Origin: Lota lota
Lineage: Eukaryota > Chordata > Actinopteri > Gadiformes > Lotidae
NCBI GenBank assembly: GCA_026745465.1
Contig: JACYXH010000205.1
Span: forward strand, 1,006,501 to 1,070,500
Reading direction: 5' to 3'
Length of the DNA: 64,000 nucleotides
Shown: positions 31,699 through 58,108 of the stretch, in pieces
How the letters are laid out: each line of letters opens with the position of its first letter
Numbering within the stretch: position 1 is the first letter of the stretch
Program-made: the position numbers and the translations under genes
The notes under the pieces: model-generated
What the model was told of the DNA's origin: nothing
The model's database searches: none
Seen by the model: only the letters and a program-made list of their open reading frames with translations

Positions 31699-34600
31699 AT
31701 GGCTGATAGGAAAAATAATAATGTGCCGAACTCTAGTGCAAATTTACTGTTTAGTGCGGCACCGGAGTTTAACTTCAGTTTGCCATTCATCCCAGTCAGT
31801 CAGGCCACAGGTCCGGCGGTCTTGTCAGGCGGTGAGATAACATGTTATTGGATCATTGTGTTACAATGCTGGGGTTTAACATGGGTACTTTAACTAGCAG
31901 GATGCTTAGCTCACTAGTTAGCCATTCGAATGACACTATAAAAACAATCCAGTACATATATACATATTAGCTACTCTGTGTTGTATTTTCTGTTTAATTA
32001 TGTGAATGTCGTCGTGTAATTGGTCAGATTCTACAGCATCCAGATGGATGGGGTGTTGTTAGAGAAATAGGCTGTGGGTTTTAGTTTCAATTATGAAGTT
32101 GTATGTAAATTACTCAATAGATCCTGTAATGCACTAAATGTCTAGGGATCTTGTTTTTTGGTTCTATTGTGTAAATTGTCCCCTTTGGAAATCATAAATG
32201 TTCTTAGTCTGATACATCTCTTCAGTCTTAGTAGAATGGGTAATTCATCCCACCGTGAATTTCGTATCCACATTACCAGATTATAGCTGTAAATTGGTCA
32301 TTCAAATGATAATTAATTTTGTAAATTCCTCCCTGTTTATCAGATTGTAGTGAAGACTGGATTGTATCCACAATGAAGATAGTCTGAATAATAGTCTGAA
32401 TAATACTAACAGTGTTAGTCATAGTCATTGTGGTGATTTGTTACATGTGTGCGTCATTCCTCACTCTTCATAATATTTCACAGATGATTCAACAGATGTG
32501 GGAGAAGAAGACAGTTTCCTCGGTCAGACCTCTGCGACTGCTCCGGCGCCCTCCACTTTCAACTACTTCTCCAGCTCTGCAGCCAACAGTGACCCATTTG
32601 CATCCATAGGCCACAACCAGCAATGCCCGCCACCTGCGTTATCCTCCGCTCCCCCTCCGGTGCCAACGGGTCCGACCTCTCTCCCCTGCACCATGACCCC
32701 GACCCCACCACCGCCTGGCCCTCAAACCAACCCCACCCTGGGCTTCGCTGGGGCCAACGTTTACCAGAGCCCCATGGGACGACAAACTCCTCCTCTCACC
32801 GCAGCGGCCCCGCCCCCTTTACAGAGCACCCCTCTGAGTCACAACCCGTACCGCCACACCCCGCTGAGCAGCAGAGCCAATCCTTATATGCCAGCGCCAG
32901 AGGTCCTGCCGCCGTCATCGGCTATGCCACATCAGCAGCAGTATCAGCAGCAGAATCCCTACTCTCTGGGCTCCCCACCGCAGGCATTCCACACGCCACC
33001 GCCTGCATTCGCCAAGGTAGACACAGTGGTTGGAGTCCTCCATAGTCAATCACTCATAAGATAAACATAAAGAGTGAACAATGAGCCAACTCAGTATATG
33101 GGTGGAGTGTTTGTTTTTTATATTTTGTGGCCAGCTTTCTTAGACCATTTCTTTTTTTCGCAGATAAATTTTATTTTCAGAATTGTATTCAACTCATTCT
33201 GCTGTAGCGGTAGTTTATAACCTACTATAATGTCCGAACCAAGCTTTGTAAGAAACAAAAGTTACACAAAATGTATTGAATTTTAATTATTTTCTGTCTG
33301 CAGCCCCCTCCCACCCAGATGCAGACCCCACTGCCCCCTCCCACCACAGCTGGAGCATTGGTCCCAGCCAATGCCATGATGCAGTACAACGTCTATGAGG
33401 CCGTGCAGCCTCACTGGTTCTTCTGCAAACAAGTGGAGTCCAAGAGCGTTTGGCTTCCCTTCAGCATCATCGACTCCATCCAGCTGGAGGAGACGTACAA
33501 CTCGGGTAAGATCCGACATGGGTGGCTGCCAGTACCTAAAACATTGACAAATTGAGCTTTCAAATTTGGTGGTTTTTAGGGGAAGAGGAATGGTAACCAT
33601 GACATACCAAATCAGCCTTTTAATTGTTGTTGTGGTGATATAATTTGTAGTTAGAGTAGGTCTCACATATTGGTGGAGTAGCTGGGTTGATGACACAAGG
33701 GAGGTGGTTCTTTAGCTCCGGAGCGTTTAGGTTGGATCAAAATGATGTTCTGTTAATGGAGTTTATTGTTGGGCACAGTGCAACCAGACCCGGAGAACGT
33801 GATCGTGCGCACGGATGGAGGGCGCTACGACGTACAGCTGTACAACCGCCTGCGCACGCCCGTCTTCTGGGAGGAGAACGAGACGGAGGTGCGGCGCTGC
33901 ACCTGGTTCTACAAGGGCGACAACGACAGTCGCTTCGTCCCTTACTCAGAGGAGTTCAGTGACAAGCTGGAGGTGGGTCCCTTCATTCATTGTTTTCTTG
34001 CGTATTGGTGGACTGGAGAGAGTGTTTTGCTGCAGTCCGTCCACAGAGTAAACTAATCTAACTTGATCTGATTAGTTGTAGTAGAAGCGCAAAGTGGCAA
34101 ATAACTGACTCAACCCTCGTGTTATGTTCTTCTTTGAAAATATAAGATCAACTTTGAAACTTAAATTGTAGTCTACATTGCCTCAAATTCGTGAGAGCAC
34201 CCAGAGAAAGTGAAAGTGAAAAAGGGTAGTCAGCAAACGCATGTGGCAAAAAAAAAAAATGCTGAAATGTCTAATATTTCAGCTGTACATGTCTAATATA
34301 TTGAGTAAACAGTGAAACGAATGTGGTGTCTCTTCATGAACCACTCAACATGGTGTAGGTTCATGTACTACTGTTTCATATTGATTTCTGGTGATCATAG
34401 GCGGAGTATAAGAAAGCAGTATCTACCAACCAGTGGCACCGCAGGCTGGAGTTCCCATCCGGGGAGACTATCGTCATGCACAACCCTAAGGTAACTTCTT
34501 GTGGGGAAACTGAACCTATTCTCATGATGTGACACAGTAAATTGTTGAATTGTTATACTTTCCATTCAATTCAAGACTTGAGTGCCCACCACGCAAGGGT

Positions 34601-37600
34601 CTGACATGGTCTGTGTTCTCTTGCCGTCCAATAGGTTATAGTTCAATTCCATCCCTCTGCTGTGCCTGACGAGTGGGGCACAACCCAGGAGGGTCAGACC
34701 CGGCCCAGGGTGGTGAAGAGAGGCATCGACGATGACCACGATGAAGTGCCTGAGGGTAGATATGTCCCTCCTTTACTGGAACCGTTGTAAAATGTGAAAT
34801 AGTCATAGGAAAATGTAGGACGTTTGAGTCAGTATTTATCTAGGCCAGGGTTACACTCTTATCATCCGATCACACCAGGACACATTTACTGTCAGGTCTG
34901 GACAGTCCTAGATCGGATCACATCCCGTGGAGGCATTAAAACCACGCCCCATGCCTACACGGAGCCCGCCAGGATTCTCCTGGGCAGGTATACACCGCTA
35001 GACACACGAGAGTGTCATGTCGCTTATTCAGAGCGTGAATATCTGTTGAATATCTTTCTAACTTAAAAAAAAAAAGGCGTGCAAACTGCATAACCTGCTT
35101 TTTTTTAGGGAAAGTGAAATCTGAACACATATCCGGCCACACAGTTCACATTCAAGCTTCAAGTGTCAGATCTGGTGTATCTGACCACAAAAGTGAGATT
35201 ACAAAAGTTTAGCCGAGGCCTGAGAGTTATTTCAGTAAAAGCAGGCCTGATTCTGAACTTCTCCTAAGACTCGGCATAGTATAAACACAATTTCTGTGGC
35301 ATGGTCCCCCAGATGGACCCGATGCAGCTTGAAGCTCTGTGTTCATTCTGCTCTCTAATTGCAGGGGAGCTACCCCAGGTGGACCACCTGGTGTTCATGG
35401 TGCACGGCATCGGGCCGGTGTGTGACCTCAGGTTCAGGAGCATGGTGGAGTGCGGTCAGTACCACGGCTACTGCTCCTTGCATAGTTCTTCACAGCTACG
35501 GTTCTTCTTTTCCCTTGTCGATGTCATTCCCATTCCCATCACCACCATCAACCATCCTCATCATCCCTCGCTGTGCATTTGTGTTTTCTCAGTGGATGAC
35601 TTCCGGAGTGTGTCGCTGAAGCTGCTGCAGAGTCACTTCAAGACGGCCCAGGAGGATCACTCCATCAGCCGGGTGGAGTTCCTCCCCGTCCAGTGGCACA
35701 CGGCCCTTCACGGAGACGCCACCGGTGTGGACAGGTGGGCCCAGCAAAGAGTTTCTTCTCGGTCCATTGTTGAATCCTTACAGGAATGTCAGAGCAAACG
35801 CTAATATAATATCAATAAGGCCATAGTTTGATTTATGATTTTCTTTTTCCCGCCCAGGAGAATCAAGAAGATCACTTTGCCCAGCACAGGGCGCTTGCGT
35901 CACTTCACCAACGAGACCCTGTTGGACGTGCTGTTCTACAACAGCCCCACATACTGCCAGACCATCATGGACACCGTGGCCCTGGAGATTAACCGGCTCC
36001 ACGCGCTGTTCAAGATCAGAAACCCGGACTACAGGGGCAAGGTCTCGGTAGCCGGCCACAGCTTGGGTGAGGGACGCTGTCGCCATTTTAACACGTTTCA
36101 TAGAGGGCCTTCAACCGAAGAAATAAGATAAAATAGGGATAATAAAACTTTGTAACAAGAGAAAGTTTGTTTATGCAAACATGAATTACACAGAATAAAA
36201 GCAATACAAGACTAAAGCAGTGATGGAGAGAAAAACAGTGTCCGAGCATAGTCGTGTAGGGTGTTTGACTTCTAACCAAAAGGTTCTGGGTTCAAACCCC
36301 AATGTCCGCAGTCTACCTACCTAGTCATCCCTGAGCAAGACGCCTTATCCTCTTAACTACTCCAAACGACATGCATCTAATATTCACTGTAAGTTACTTT
36401 GGATGAAGCAGAAGTGTCTTCTAAATGGCGAGGGGTGAGTTATTGTTGACGTCACAACACAGACCAGCTCTCATCCAGTGTCTCTGCACGCAACAGGTTC
36501 CCTGATTCTCTTCGACCTGCTGTCCAATCAGAAGAAGGGTTCCCTTGCACAGTCCATCGCCACCATGCCGACCTCTAACGGAGGGCCACCAGACGGGAAA
36601 CCGGTGAGGTCTCCTCAGTGACACAGAATGCTTAGAAAGCAGCTCGAATTTAAATGATTTAATCAGAAGATGGACAATTTTATTTCATTAGCCTTTTCTA
36701 ATTCCTATTTTCTTATCATTCCAAATCAGGCTGCTCCCCCTGCTGCCACGGGAAACGGTCCGGCCCCTGCCCCGGCTGTTGAGGAGAAGCCCAAAGAGGA
36801 TGGGGAGGATTTGGAGGATCTGGCTGCTGTGCTGGAGCACCTGGGCCTGTCCGACTACAAGACCACCTTCGACAATGAGCAGATCGACCTCGAGTCCTTT
36901 GTAAGAAAGACAAGCCCAATACGATGACATCCATAGAACTGCACATATGACCGCCCCTATTTATAGGACCAGCTACCTGGTTTCAATACAACCTGATAAT
37001 TTCATGTCATGAAGACAAAAAAGATTCTCATTCTGGTTCTTGTATATATTTTTATGATCTTCCAGCTCATGTGCACAGTGGAGGATCTGAAAGAAATGGG
37101 GATACCCCTGGGGCCCCGAAAGAAGATAGCCAAGTTTGTCAAAGAACGAGTGAATAAGCTGGTAAGGCTGCAGATCTCTCCTCCCTCCTCCTCATCCTCT
37201 TCTTGAAATCGTAGTTAAAGGTCCCCTATATTACCACCAGGTGCGATGCTGATTAGCCAGCCGATCTATCCATCATCCATCTGGGTGGACACTCCCATGT
37301 GTGATGTCACTAGAGGGTAGATTGTGAAATGGCTTGTAATGGCTAATCATAAATCAACCTGGTGGTAAGATAGCGGACCTTCAATGCTGAATCTTTTGAT
37401 AATATCCTGCTCCTTTGCCTGTTGCTCCTCAGGCAGCCCAGGAGAAGAAAGCCCAGGAGGTGAGCCAGGAGGTCGTGCCCACACCTGCCGCTACTCCGCT
37501 GGCTGACACCGTCGCCATGAAGCTTCCTGTGGGCAAAACAAGCTCCTCCATCCACGTGGACTACAATTACTTTGAAGTCGGCACCGGACAGGTTAGCGTC

Positions 37601-40600
37601 TGAAACATCAGTGGGTGATTATAGTGGGTGTCAAATGTAGCATTAGTGTGGCCACTGCTGGACCCTCCAAGGTCTTCCTAAAGGGATGGAAGTAAGGGAA
37701 AAGATTTCAGGGCATTGTTTACTTTTGGCAGCTTCTTCATACTGTATAATGTTACATACAGTACATTTTCTTTGTTTTCTGCCGGGAGAAGCATTTTATC
37801 ATCAATATATTTAACATAACATCTTGCTTAAAGTGCCCACAAAATAAAACATTATCACTCTTAGGTTCAAATTGGGTGACTTATAGTTAAATTACTTTAA
37901 AACCACAATGTATACATACTTTTATTGTTGCAATTATTCAATGTAGGCATTTTTCATATATTTGCGTCCAAAAATGTATTTGTGCTTTCTTCTGGTGTAT
38001 GGCTGTATTACGTAGATATGACACATGCCTGCACTGGCGTTAAACTGACAGTATTTTGTCCAATTACATTGCTCTATTGTCAACTGTACCTCCTAGCAGG
38101 GTGATTGACAGCTAGCTTCACATTTTGACGTATTCAAATATCAAACCCTTCACCTTTTTGAAAAGCTATGTCCCGCCCCTACCTTTCTTTTTCGTGAAGA
38201 CTCCTCATGAAAGAGGTTCGAAAAATGCCTTTTGACTTATGGTGAATAGGTTACTTTAAAGCAAAAGATAACACTTGTATAATATAAAAACACACCCGTA
38301 TTTATCATTTAATTCATCGTTATCACACGGGACAAAAGGTGACATTTGTCACCATTTATTTTGACCCACAAGTCAAAATAAATGAATTTTCAGACGCATG
38401 CATGACTTACTGTTCCATGCCTCGCCAGGTGTCTGTGATTTACCACGCTCTGGACTTTGAGCCCGTCAGCTTCTTTGCCCTGGGCTCTCCGATCGGCATG
38501 TTCCTGACGGTCCGAGGCCTGGAGAGGATCGAGGAGACCTACCAGCTGCCCACATGCGAGGGCTTTTTCAACATCTACCACCCGGTACCCACCTCACACA
38601 GACCCATTACACACGCTCTGGTTATCAGGTTGAACTGTGGTACAATGCGTTCCTAATTCCAGCAATCTAGTATTCATTCAGAGGATCGGATACAATCATT
38701 TTAAAGGTTTGAACATTTCAAAGAAAGTAGGACTTCTAATTTCTACTACATTTTATATGTTGAAGAAATTAGTATAAACTAATACAGGAGCTAAACTAGT
38801 GGTTTATGTAGTAGCTTTTAATTATTTTATATACATTTTCATTACCTCACAAACTCACTGGATTGTAACAAAAATCAATATAACCGGCAGCATGTTGTTC
38901 TCTTCCAGTTGGACCCGGTGGCGTATAGAATCGAGCCCATGATAATGCCCGACCTGGACCTGAAGCCGGTCCTCATCCCCCATCACAAAGGCCGGAAGAG
39001 GCTGCATCTCGGTACGCCTCTTCTCCGCTACTCCTCTGATGTTTTACTAGTGCAGGTCTTTACACGGCACTCAAAGTGCTTCACGTAATGAGTGTTTGTG
39101 TGTGGGAAGGATATCACACCTCATTCAGTGTGTGTGTGGCACCCACCTGGGTGTTGCAAGGGGGCCGGTCTGCTTACCGCATATTCGTGGTGAGGAGGGA
39201 AACCATCCAGTTGGAGGCCGGGTATGATTAGATGGCCATGTTGGGAATTTGGAGTCCCCGTCTCCCTGCTGGGAACAACACGTAGGTAGATGAGCACCCC
39301 CTACTGGCCCTCCAGCACTAACTGCTAGAGGTCTCCCATCCAAGGATAGACTAGGCCAGCCCTGCTAAGCTTCCATAGAAACCAGCAGTGCTAGGGAGGT
39401 AGCCATATTGATGGCTAATCTAGTGACCTAATCATATACATATTAGGTTTGACAGGTTGAAATGTGCACTGAAGGCATAACATTTATACAGAAATACATT
39501 TTATATATATATACTTATTTTACAATGGCATCGTGTTGAAAACCCTAACCTCCATGTCCATCGGTGGGTTATTTTCTTCCAGAGCTGAAGGAGAGCCTGA
39601 CCCGGATGGGCTCGGACCTGAAGCAGGGGTTGATGAGCTCGCTGAAGACCGCCTGGCAGACGCTCAATGACTTCGCCCGCGCTCATACCTCCTCGGCCCA
39701 GCTCCAGGCCGAGCTGGCCATGGTGGCCAGTCGGATCAAAGAGGAGGAGGAGAAACAGCATGTCCAAGAGGGTGAGTGCTGCATTACACTCTGCATTACG
39801 CTTGGATTCACACATTGGTAGTCTCACAAATCAGACTTTAGTGTCTTTGCTAAAATGTGATGGCAGACGAGCTCAAATCTGGGTAAACGGGGCATTTCTC
39901 TTTCTTTATTTCGCTTCATATTTGTGTAGACCGATCATGTTGCTGGGATCTGTAAGCGAGTAATTGGCGAACACAAACTTGGCCAGCTGTTGTAAACTAT
40001 AAAAAAGTGTCTGTAAAGGTTTCGAGTCTATACCGTACAGACTAGCGACTATAGGAATACTTAAAAAATCAGGAACTGAAAGTCAGGAAACAAGGCGTAA
40101 CTCCACCCCTTCAGACTTTGGTTTCGGGCCCAGTCTCTGTGTTGTCTCCCCCCAGAAGTTATATTATAACATAGGACTGCTGGAGCCGTGATCACACTTT
40201 GGTGACACTATTTGACTGTAGAATGAATCGCCTATACTGAGTAAGTACAGGCTTAACCTCCCAAGAATGCAGATATTTTTAAACCCAGTGGGACACAGTT
40301 GATGACCTTGCTTCATCCTCACAAAGAATGTCAGTTATGCACATGTCAAGAAAAAGTCAAGTGTGGATTGTTTACAAGAATCTTACTCTGAACACTCCCA
40401 ACCCCTCCCACACACGCCACCCACCCAGCCAGCCACGCTAGTTCACATCACACAGTTGCACTGCCAGTTAGTGGACAGAACAATGTTATTGAGGTTTTTT
40501 TCTATTCTGGAAGTCTCCCGCCTAGTAACTGGGAGGGGCTCAATCTCACACATTGTGACTAACGGATGATGTTCTTATTTAGTTGCAGAGGACAAGATGG

Positions 40601-41088
40601 CAGAAGGTGTGGAGCCGCAGAGAGAGGAGGAGCCCCAGGTGAAGATAGGGATGTTGAACGGGGGGAACCGCATCGACTACGTACTGCAGGAGAAGCCCAT
40701 CGAGAGCTTCAACGAGTACCTCTTTGCCCTCCAGAGTCACCTGTGTTACTGGTACTGCAACAATACGCACACGCACACCATCGCCAATTGCAGTCTTGAT
40801 ATTTGTGAAATGTATTGGATCGATTCTTACTTGGACCGTCAACCACATTTTATTCAGTCTGTCGGTAATGTAAATTAATCAAATCCGTACAGTCGTGTGT
40901 CAATCAGTTTTCAACGAGTTGACAAAAAGCTGAAATGAAACAACACTGGCCGTTGTGTGTGAGGCTTATGCTTCTATGTTAAGTTCCTACCTCTCTTCCT
41001 CTGCAGGGAATCTGAAGACACAGCCTTGCTGCTTCTCAAAGAGATATACAAGTCCATGGGCATTCACCCTGAGCAGATCCTTCATTAA
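31699..41088 (+). CDS. sec23ip: SEC23-interacting protein (p125A), phospholipase A1-like DDHD family
   Basis: SEC23IP binds SEC23/SEC13-SEC31 at ER exit sites and phosphoinositides through its SAM-DDHD region. Eighteen coding exons give 981 aa (human about 1000): 31699-31831, 32484-33016, 33304-33505, 33779-33972, 34401-34490, 34635-34755, 35365-35454, 35593-35734, 35858-36066, 36497-36603, 36730-36900, 37066-37161, 37433-37591, 38429-38584, 38909-39011, 39583-39771, 40583-40751 and 41007-41088. Domains: a Pro-rich SEC23-binding region (45-240); a WWE-like region (about 243-350, HWFFCK and CTWFYKGD); a lipase-like segment with [13 protein letters not shown] and G-H-S-L-G with the nucleophile-type Ser570; a SAM domain (about 632-696, ending [13 protein letters not shown]); a DDHD domain (about 745-960, [11 protein letters not shown]). 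The catalytic-type GHSLG is intact, although mammalian SEC23IP is reported to have little activity. Start MADRKNNN fits the family. Confidence 0.97.
36245..36427 (+). mobile_element. tRNA-derived SINE
   Basis: The head carries a Pol III box B (gggttcaaacccc, 36288-36300) and a weak box A region around 36250-36265. The body has ccctgagcaagacgccttat, and the tail ggatgaagcagaagtgtctt is the L2-like SINE tail. It lies in sec23ip intron 9. A second copy of the same family is at 54873-54980. Confidence 0.8.
39040..39420. repeat. Possible interspersed repeat in sec23ip intron 15
   Basis: Phrases such as ggcactcaaagtgcttcac and cacccacctgggtgttgcaa, and the more GC-rich text up to 39400, resemble teleost interspersed repeats. 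I cannot name a family or set ends. Confidence 0.35.
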
Positions 41089-42843
41089 TGCAGTCTATTT
41101 TTAAAAGCCCTTCACTGTCTTTTACGTTTATTATTCCATGTTTATTCTGCTGGACTTCTTTGATTTTTTTATTTTAATTATTTTAGTTGAATGTATAGGG
41201 ATGAGTACAAATGTTGTATGATGCATATTATCTTAAATTAAGAACAGATAAAGTTAAGGGATCCCAATTGCTAGTTTAACTAAATTATAGAACTGGTTGA
41301 GATCGCGCCATGTTTACTGAAACTATACTGTACATTATACAATTCAAGATTTTAACATAAGTGACTTGACATGGCAGCAGTGAAGAGCTTCCTGTTGAGT
41401 TTTATTCAATGGCCAACATGTCAAATAAATCATTTCAGAAGAACAAGTTGTTTCGTTTCTTGTTAAAAAGATTAACAGGAAGTGAAGTATATGCAGAGAT
41501 GGCTGGTCAGACTTAAGAAAAGCTGACATGTTTGTAATAAGTATGATTAAAAAAAAAAACAATGGGATGGCAGGTCAAGCTGCATTCCATTCGAGATGAA
41601 AAGCACTTCGCTTGCGGCCTGTCGTTATGTTGACAGCTGTACCCTAAATACTATTCTCTCCTATCCTACACTCCTGATAGGGTCTCTTACAATCCCATCG
41701 ATTCCAGTGCGATAGCCATTCTCATCAAATAAGAAATCAAATGTACAACAGATCTATGAACGCACAACTTCAACATCATTGACCTGACTAATGTGATCGC
41801 TTCATCACTTAAGAAGGCACACAAGTGTTAGACAAAATAAAACCACATGAAAGAAAATAAAGTACAAAACGTGTGCCTCTAACTTTTCACCTCAGAGAAT
41901 TTGGAATGATGAGAAATCTCACTGGACAATCAAGACATCTGACCGATTCGTACACTGGTACTTGACCATGGCTGCTCCCGAACAATGTACCCAACGTGAA
42001 TATACAACGGCTCACCCTCTGAGCAAGGAAGACTGAAGGATTGTCCCTTTTTCTACAAAGGCTACAATAACATGAGAAAGGTCCCTTATTTTTACTAGTA
42101 CTGTTCATGTGCAAGCTTCATGAAATAGTTCATAGATATATGGCTGAAGGTGCATGATGGCAATAAATACTAAATTGGTCCCAGTTCACGAGCAACATGA
42201 CAGGAACAGAACGATAACACTTTTGTGTTTGGGTTGGTCCAGATCTTGAGTTATTACAACTCTTAAAACCAAGGGGGTTATTTAGATTCTATTTAGATTG
42301 GGAGTCCGATGCAAATTAAACTGCGGTCATAAATAATACTGTTTCCCAAAGGTGAACTTAAATGACAAACTGACACAACATTTTGATACCATGCTATTGG
42401 AGAATCATGTTCCTGCTAGAAATAGTTTGGCCAACACTCCTTGAAATCACAGTAACTTGTGGAATACTGGTGTATGCAAGAGAACTTGAGAGAAATTACT
42501 AAAAACGCCACCGAAATACTGTGTGAGAAGTCTCTTCAATGTCCGAAATGAACTATGCAGGCATTTTGCCACATATTTCACATGAATAATACATTTGTCC
42601 CCAAAGGCTTAACCCAAAAGGTTGCGTCAGTTTGTTCCAACTGCCGTCCTTTGTGAGGCTGCTCCTTGGAATGACCTAAACAGTATCTTATAAATGTAAC
42701 AATCAATGTGTTTATCATGTCGTACATTCATCGGCGTCTACTGCCGAGCCATTGAAATGTAAGCAGATCTGTGTGCTGCTTATGCACCAGTACTGTCAGT
42801 ATAAAGAGCTGCACCCTCCTTCATTGGCTCAGCGATGGCTCCC
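41089..42843. other. Convergent 3' UTRs of sec23ip and csgalnact2
   Basis: No coding signal is seen. The sec23ip AATAAA candidate is at 41424-41429 (others at 41836-41841 and 41856-41861). The csgalnact2 minus-strand AATAAA candidate is at 41401-41406 (plus-strand TTTATT), giving it a 3' UTR of about 1.4 kb. If both are used, the transcripts overlap by tens of bases. Confidence 0.6.
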
Positions 42844-46001
<3,158 letters not shown>

Positions 46002-47300
46002 CACGCTTGCCTATGAACTACGGCCAGCAAGACTGCATTCCCCCCTTTTGCCCTCTGATGTATCGGCCGATTCACATTACGTGTATGTATCTTTTAAACG
46101 CATGGAGTATGAAGGAAACATTTATAACTTTGAGGTGTACATTTTGTGTGCAAGGATTTCCACAATGGGCATCAATAATGGTTGAGTGTCACATTTATAT
46201 TTCAGTTCTTAAGTCCGTCAATGTCAAGAACTTAACTGGAGCAAGTGTCAAAGAGATGGTAACCTACAACAGACAGAAAAAATGATAATATAAGTGTCTC
46301 TTCGTGGCAGGGAAGCTATTTATTTTCGGCACAGGTGTGATGCATTTCAAGCGTGGTTCACAGATGTTTATTCAGAGTCTACAAATAGCTAGACTCAACA
46401 ACAGCTCGTTGTTTCGAGGCGGTGGGCGGACTGGCTGGAGACAAACCTCCGTCCATTCCGCTGAAGGTTTCATTACGTTTCCGGTTTTTTTTTAATCACC
46501 TCTTCACAATTAAAGCATGCAGACTAAACAGTTTTGGTAGCGGTATGGTTGATTGTAAATAGTATACAGATATTTCTGTCTGGTTCATATAGTCTTCACT
46601 ATGTCCAATCGTTTTTTTAGAAAGTTGCTGGTGCAGCACTTTTTGATTGTTCTCAGTTAATCGTCTGTTTAATGACATGTAAATCCTGAAAATGTATAAA
46701 ATACGGCTTCAATCGGAACACCTGTGCCAGTTAATAAAATAAAGGATAACTGACAGTTCCAACATTACTGAACATAGGCAAACACATGACATGACATGAT
46801 TGAGCATGGAACTGAACAGTTCCCCAGTGTCGCACAGATCACAACGCCATGTCAAAACGAAATTGCTGCATACAAATAAATAAATAAAAATAATCTGATC
46901 CAAACACTTTATTCGATGAAGACCGTTAACTGTATAAAATGAACACTCACGTCAAGTCGATTTATTTCGAAAATGTCAAACGGAAATGCACGCTCTGCTG
47001 CTCGCTCTGTATCAATTTAAATACCATAATAAGACTATATTTTAAGCTTAAAGATTAATGTTTAAAAGATGTCACATGTTACAATGTACCACTTACCTAA
47101 TTAAACCCCTCCACCAACCGTACCCTCTGTTTTTCACATGAAGACGAAAGCAAATAGCTAGCGTTGATAGCCCATGGATGCACAAATACAAGACGCCACG
47201 GAGCAAAAGGGAAAAGTAGGTACGAGGGCTACTTCCGGTTTAAAACTAGCCAATTAAAGTTATGTTACTTTAAACGTCATCAATCATTCTAAGGCATGGT
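46002..47300 (-). promoter_or_regulatory. csgalnact2 upstream region and possible leader exon
   Basis: A strong donor on the minus strand (TTAATTAG|GTAAGTGG, exon edge at 47097) suggests a non-coding first exon extending to about 47200. It could splice to a weak ATAG acceptor just before the ATG. An ETS-type acttccggtt motif is at 47231-47240. The remainder shows nothing I can name. The leader exon is an inference. Confidence 0.4.
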
Positions 47301-48514
47301 ATGGATGGTCTTTGGTGGTCAGTTTTTCCATTTATGCTCTCATTCTAATCTATTTTTGACATAACTAATATTGAGCTCATAATGCAATACAGTTTATGTC
47401 CAGGCTCAGTATAATCCGTATATATTTTGTTATTGAACACACTTTAACAATATTAAAACAAGTATATAAATATGTAGATATATATAAAGTATTCTGGGAC
47501 TGATTCCAACATAGCATAAGAACATTGGACGTTTTTATCCCTTCAAACAACTTAACAATAACCCTGCAAAAGGTAGATACCGTAAAAGCAAAAGTTGAGG
47601 GATATGTTATTAGATAATACATTAAAAAAAATTAGGATACATTTAATTTTGTTATGGTATCTTGAAAATGACTCACTGAAAATGCCACGCTGCACATTTG
47701 TAATGTTTATTTGCAACATAATCAAATAACATAATGATGATAACTCTCATTATTTTACAGAATCATACGTTTTACACAATGATTGCCATTAAAAGGAATC
47801 TGAAAATAAGTCGTACCAAAACATGGCCACAGTTAAGATTATATATCACGTCCTTGTATTGGAGCAGTACTTTTATTTAGATATTTTTTCATGTAAAAAA
47901 ACAACATGAAAAACAAGCAACATGTCACATTTTTATTGAACATTGATGTATTATTTGTCTTTGGCAAGTATAGTCCAAAATATCCTGCGGGGTGACACAA
48001 AAGTGGTGTTTGCATTTCAATGAACCTGTTCCCTTTTAGTAGAAACTTTACATTTGCCCAAACAAGTTCCCTGTTCTCTTTTAGTCCAGCTCCCAGAGTT
48101 CTACAACAGGTGATGGTAAAGATGGCCCCTTTGATTCCAGGTTTGGAACAACATCCTCACAGTTGTACACACTAATAATTAATTGTAGAAGCAGCACAGG
48201 CACTTGAAAGACATTAACATTGACATACAACCTGGTACAGTAGTCATGCAATGATACAGTTTGGCCAACATGACCTTGAGGTAATGATTAACATACCGAT
48301 GAGCTGCGAGAAGCATGGTCTATGTTTTATTTTCTCATTTCTTCCAGCTATTTGGCAGCGAGAAAGACTCCGGTTTTTAAACTTTGACTACCCGTGCGAC
48401 AGAAAAAAAGGAAACCAACTTTATAATCAGATTGTATATGTACACTTTTCCTTTCTTTTATAGAAATATACACATCTACGAATTAGGAAGATCGTCTACA
48501 TCAATGGTTTATCC
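47301..48514 (-). other. ret (RET51) 3' untranslated region and ret-csgalnact2 spacer
   Basis: AT-rich sequence follows the long-form ret stop. A minus-strand AATAAA (plus TTTATT) at 47932-47937 is the best end candidate. Beyond it about 0.6 kb separates ret from csgalnact2, with nothing recognisable. Confidence 0.55.
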
Positions 48515-57628
<9,114 letters not shown>

Positions 57629-58071
57629 CTGGTGGAGCACAGTAAACAAAACACGGGAGGGAGACAATTATTCACATATCTGCCCCCCTTCCTGAAAACA
57701 TCATATACAATAAAGAGACATCATTCATCTAGGTTTCTTACGTTTTTTTTATATTAAAAGGCACAGGAGACACTAAACAGTTTGACAGTTATCAGGATCA
57801 TCTCATTGTGGAAAGTCTGAGGTAGCATTGATTCCTGTTGGCTGGCGATGGAATTAAAAACGCAACGTGCACGTGATTTACGATGCGCCCTGTCTTGTTT
57901 GCTCGCGGAAATTGAAAGGAAGGGCTCAAATGACACCTATTCAGCGATTGTGATGAATCTCTCCCATGGTCAATAAATGTGGTTTCCGGTTCTCCTTGCG
58001 TTCACCTTGGAAATTTTAATTACAAAGGATAACATGATACTTAGAAGAACTAAATCAGTACTTGCCGGCGG

Positions 58072-58073
<2 letters not shown>

Positions 58074-58105
<32 letters not shown>
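58074..58105. repeat. Homopolymer run of 32 G
   Basis: This uninterrupted G run is unusually long. It may form quadruplex structure, and its exact length may be a sequencing artefact. Confidence 0.85.
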
Positions 58106-58108
<3 letters not shown>

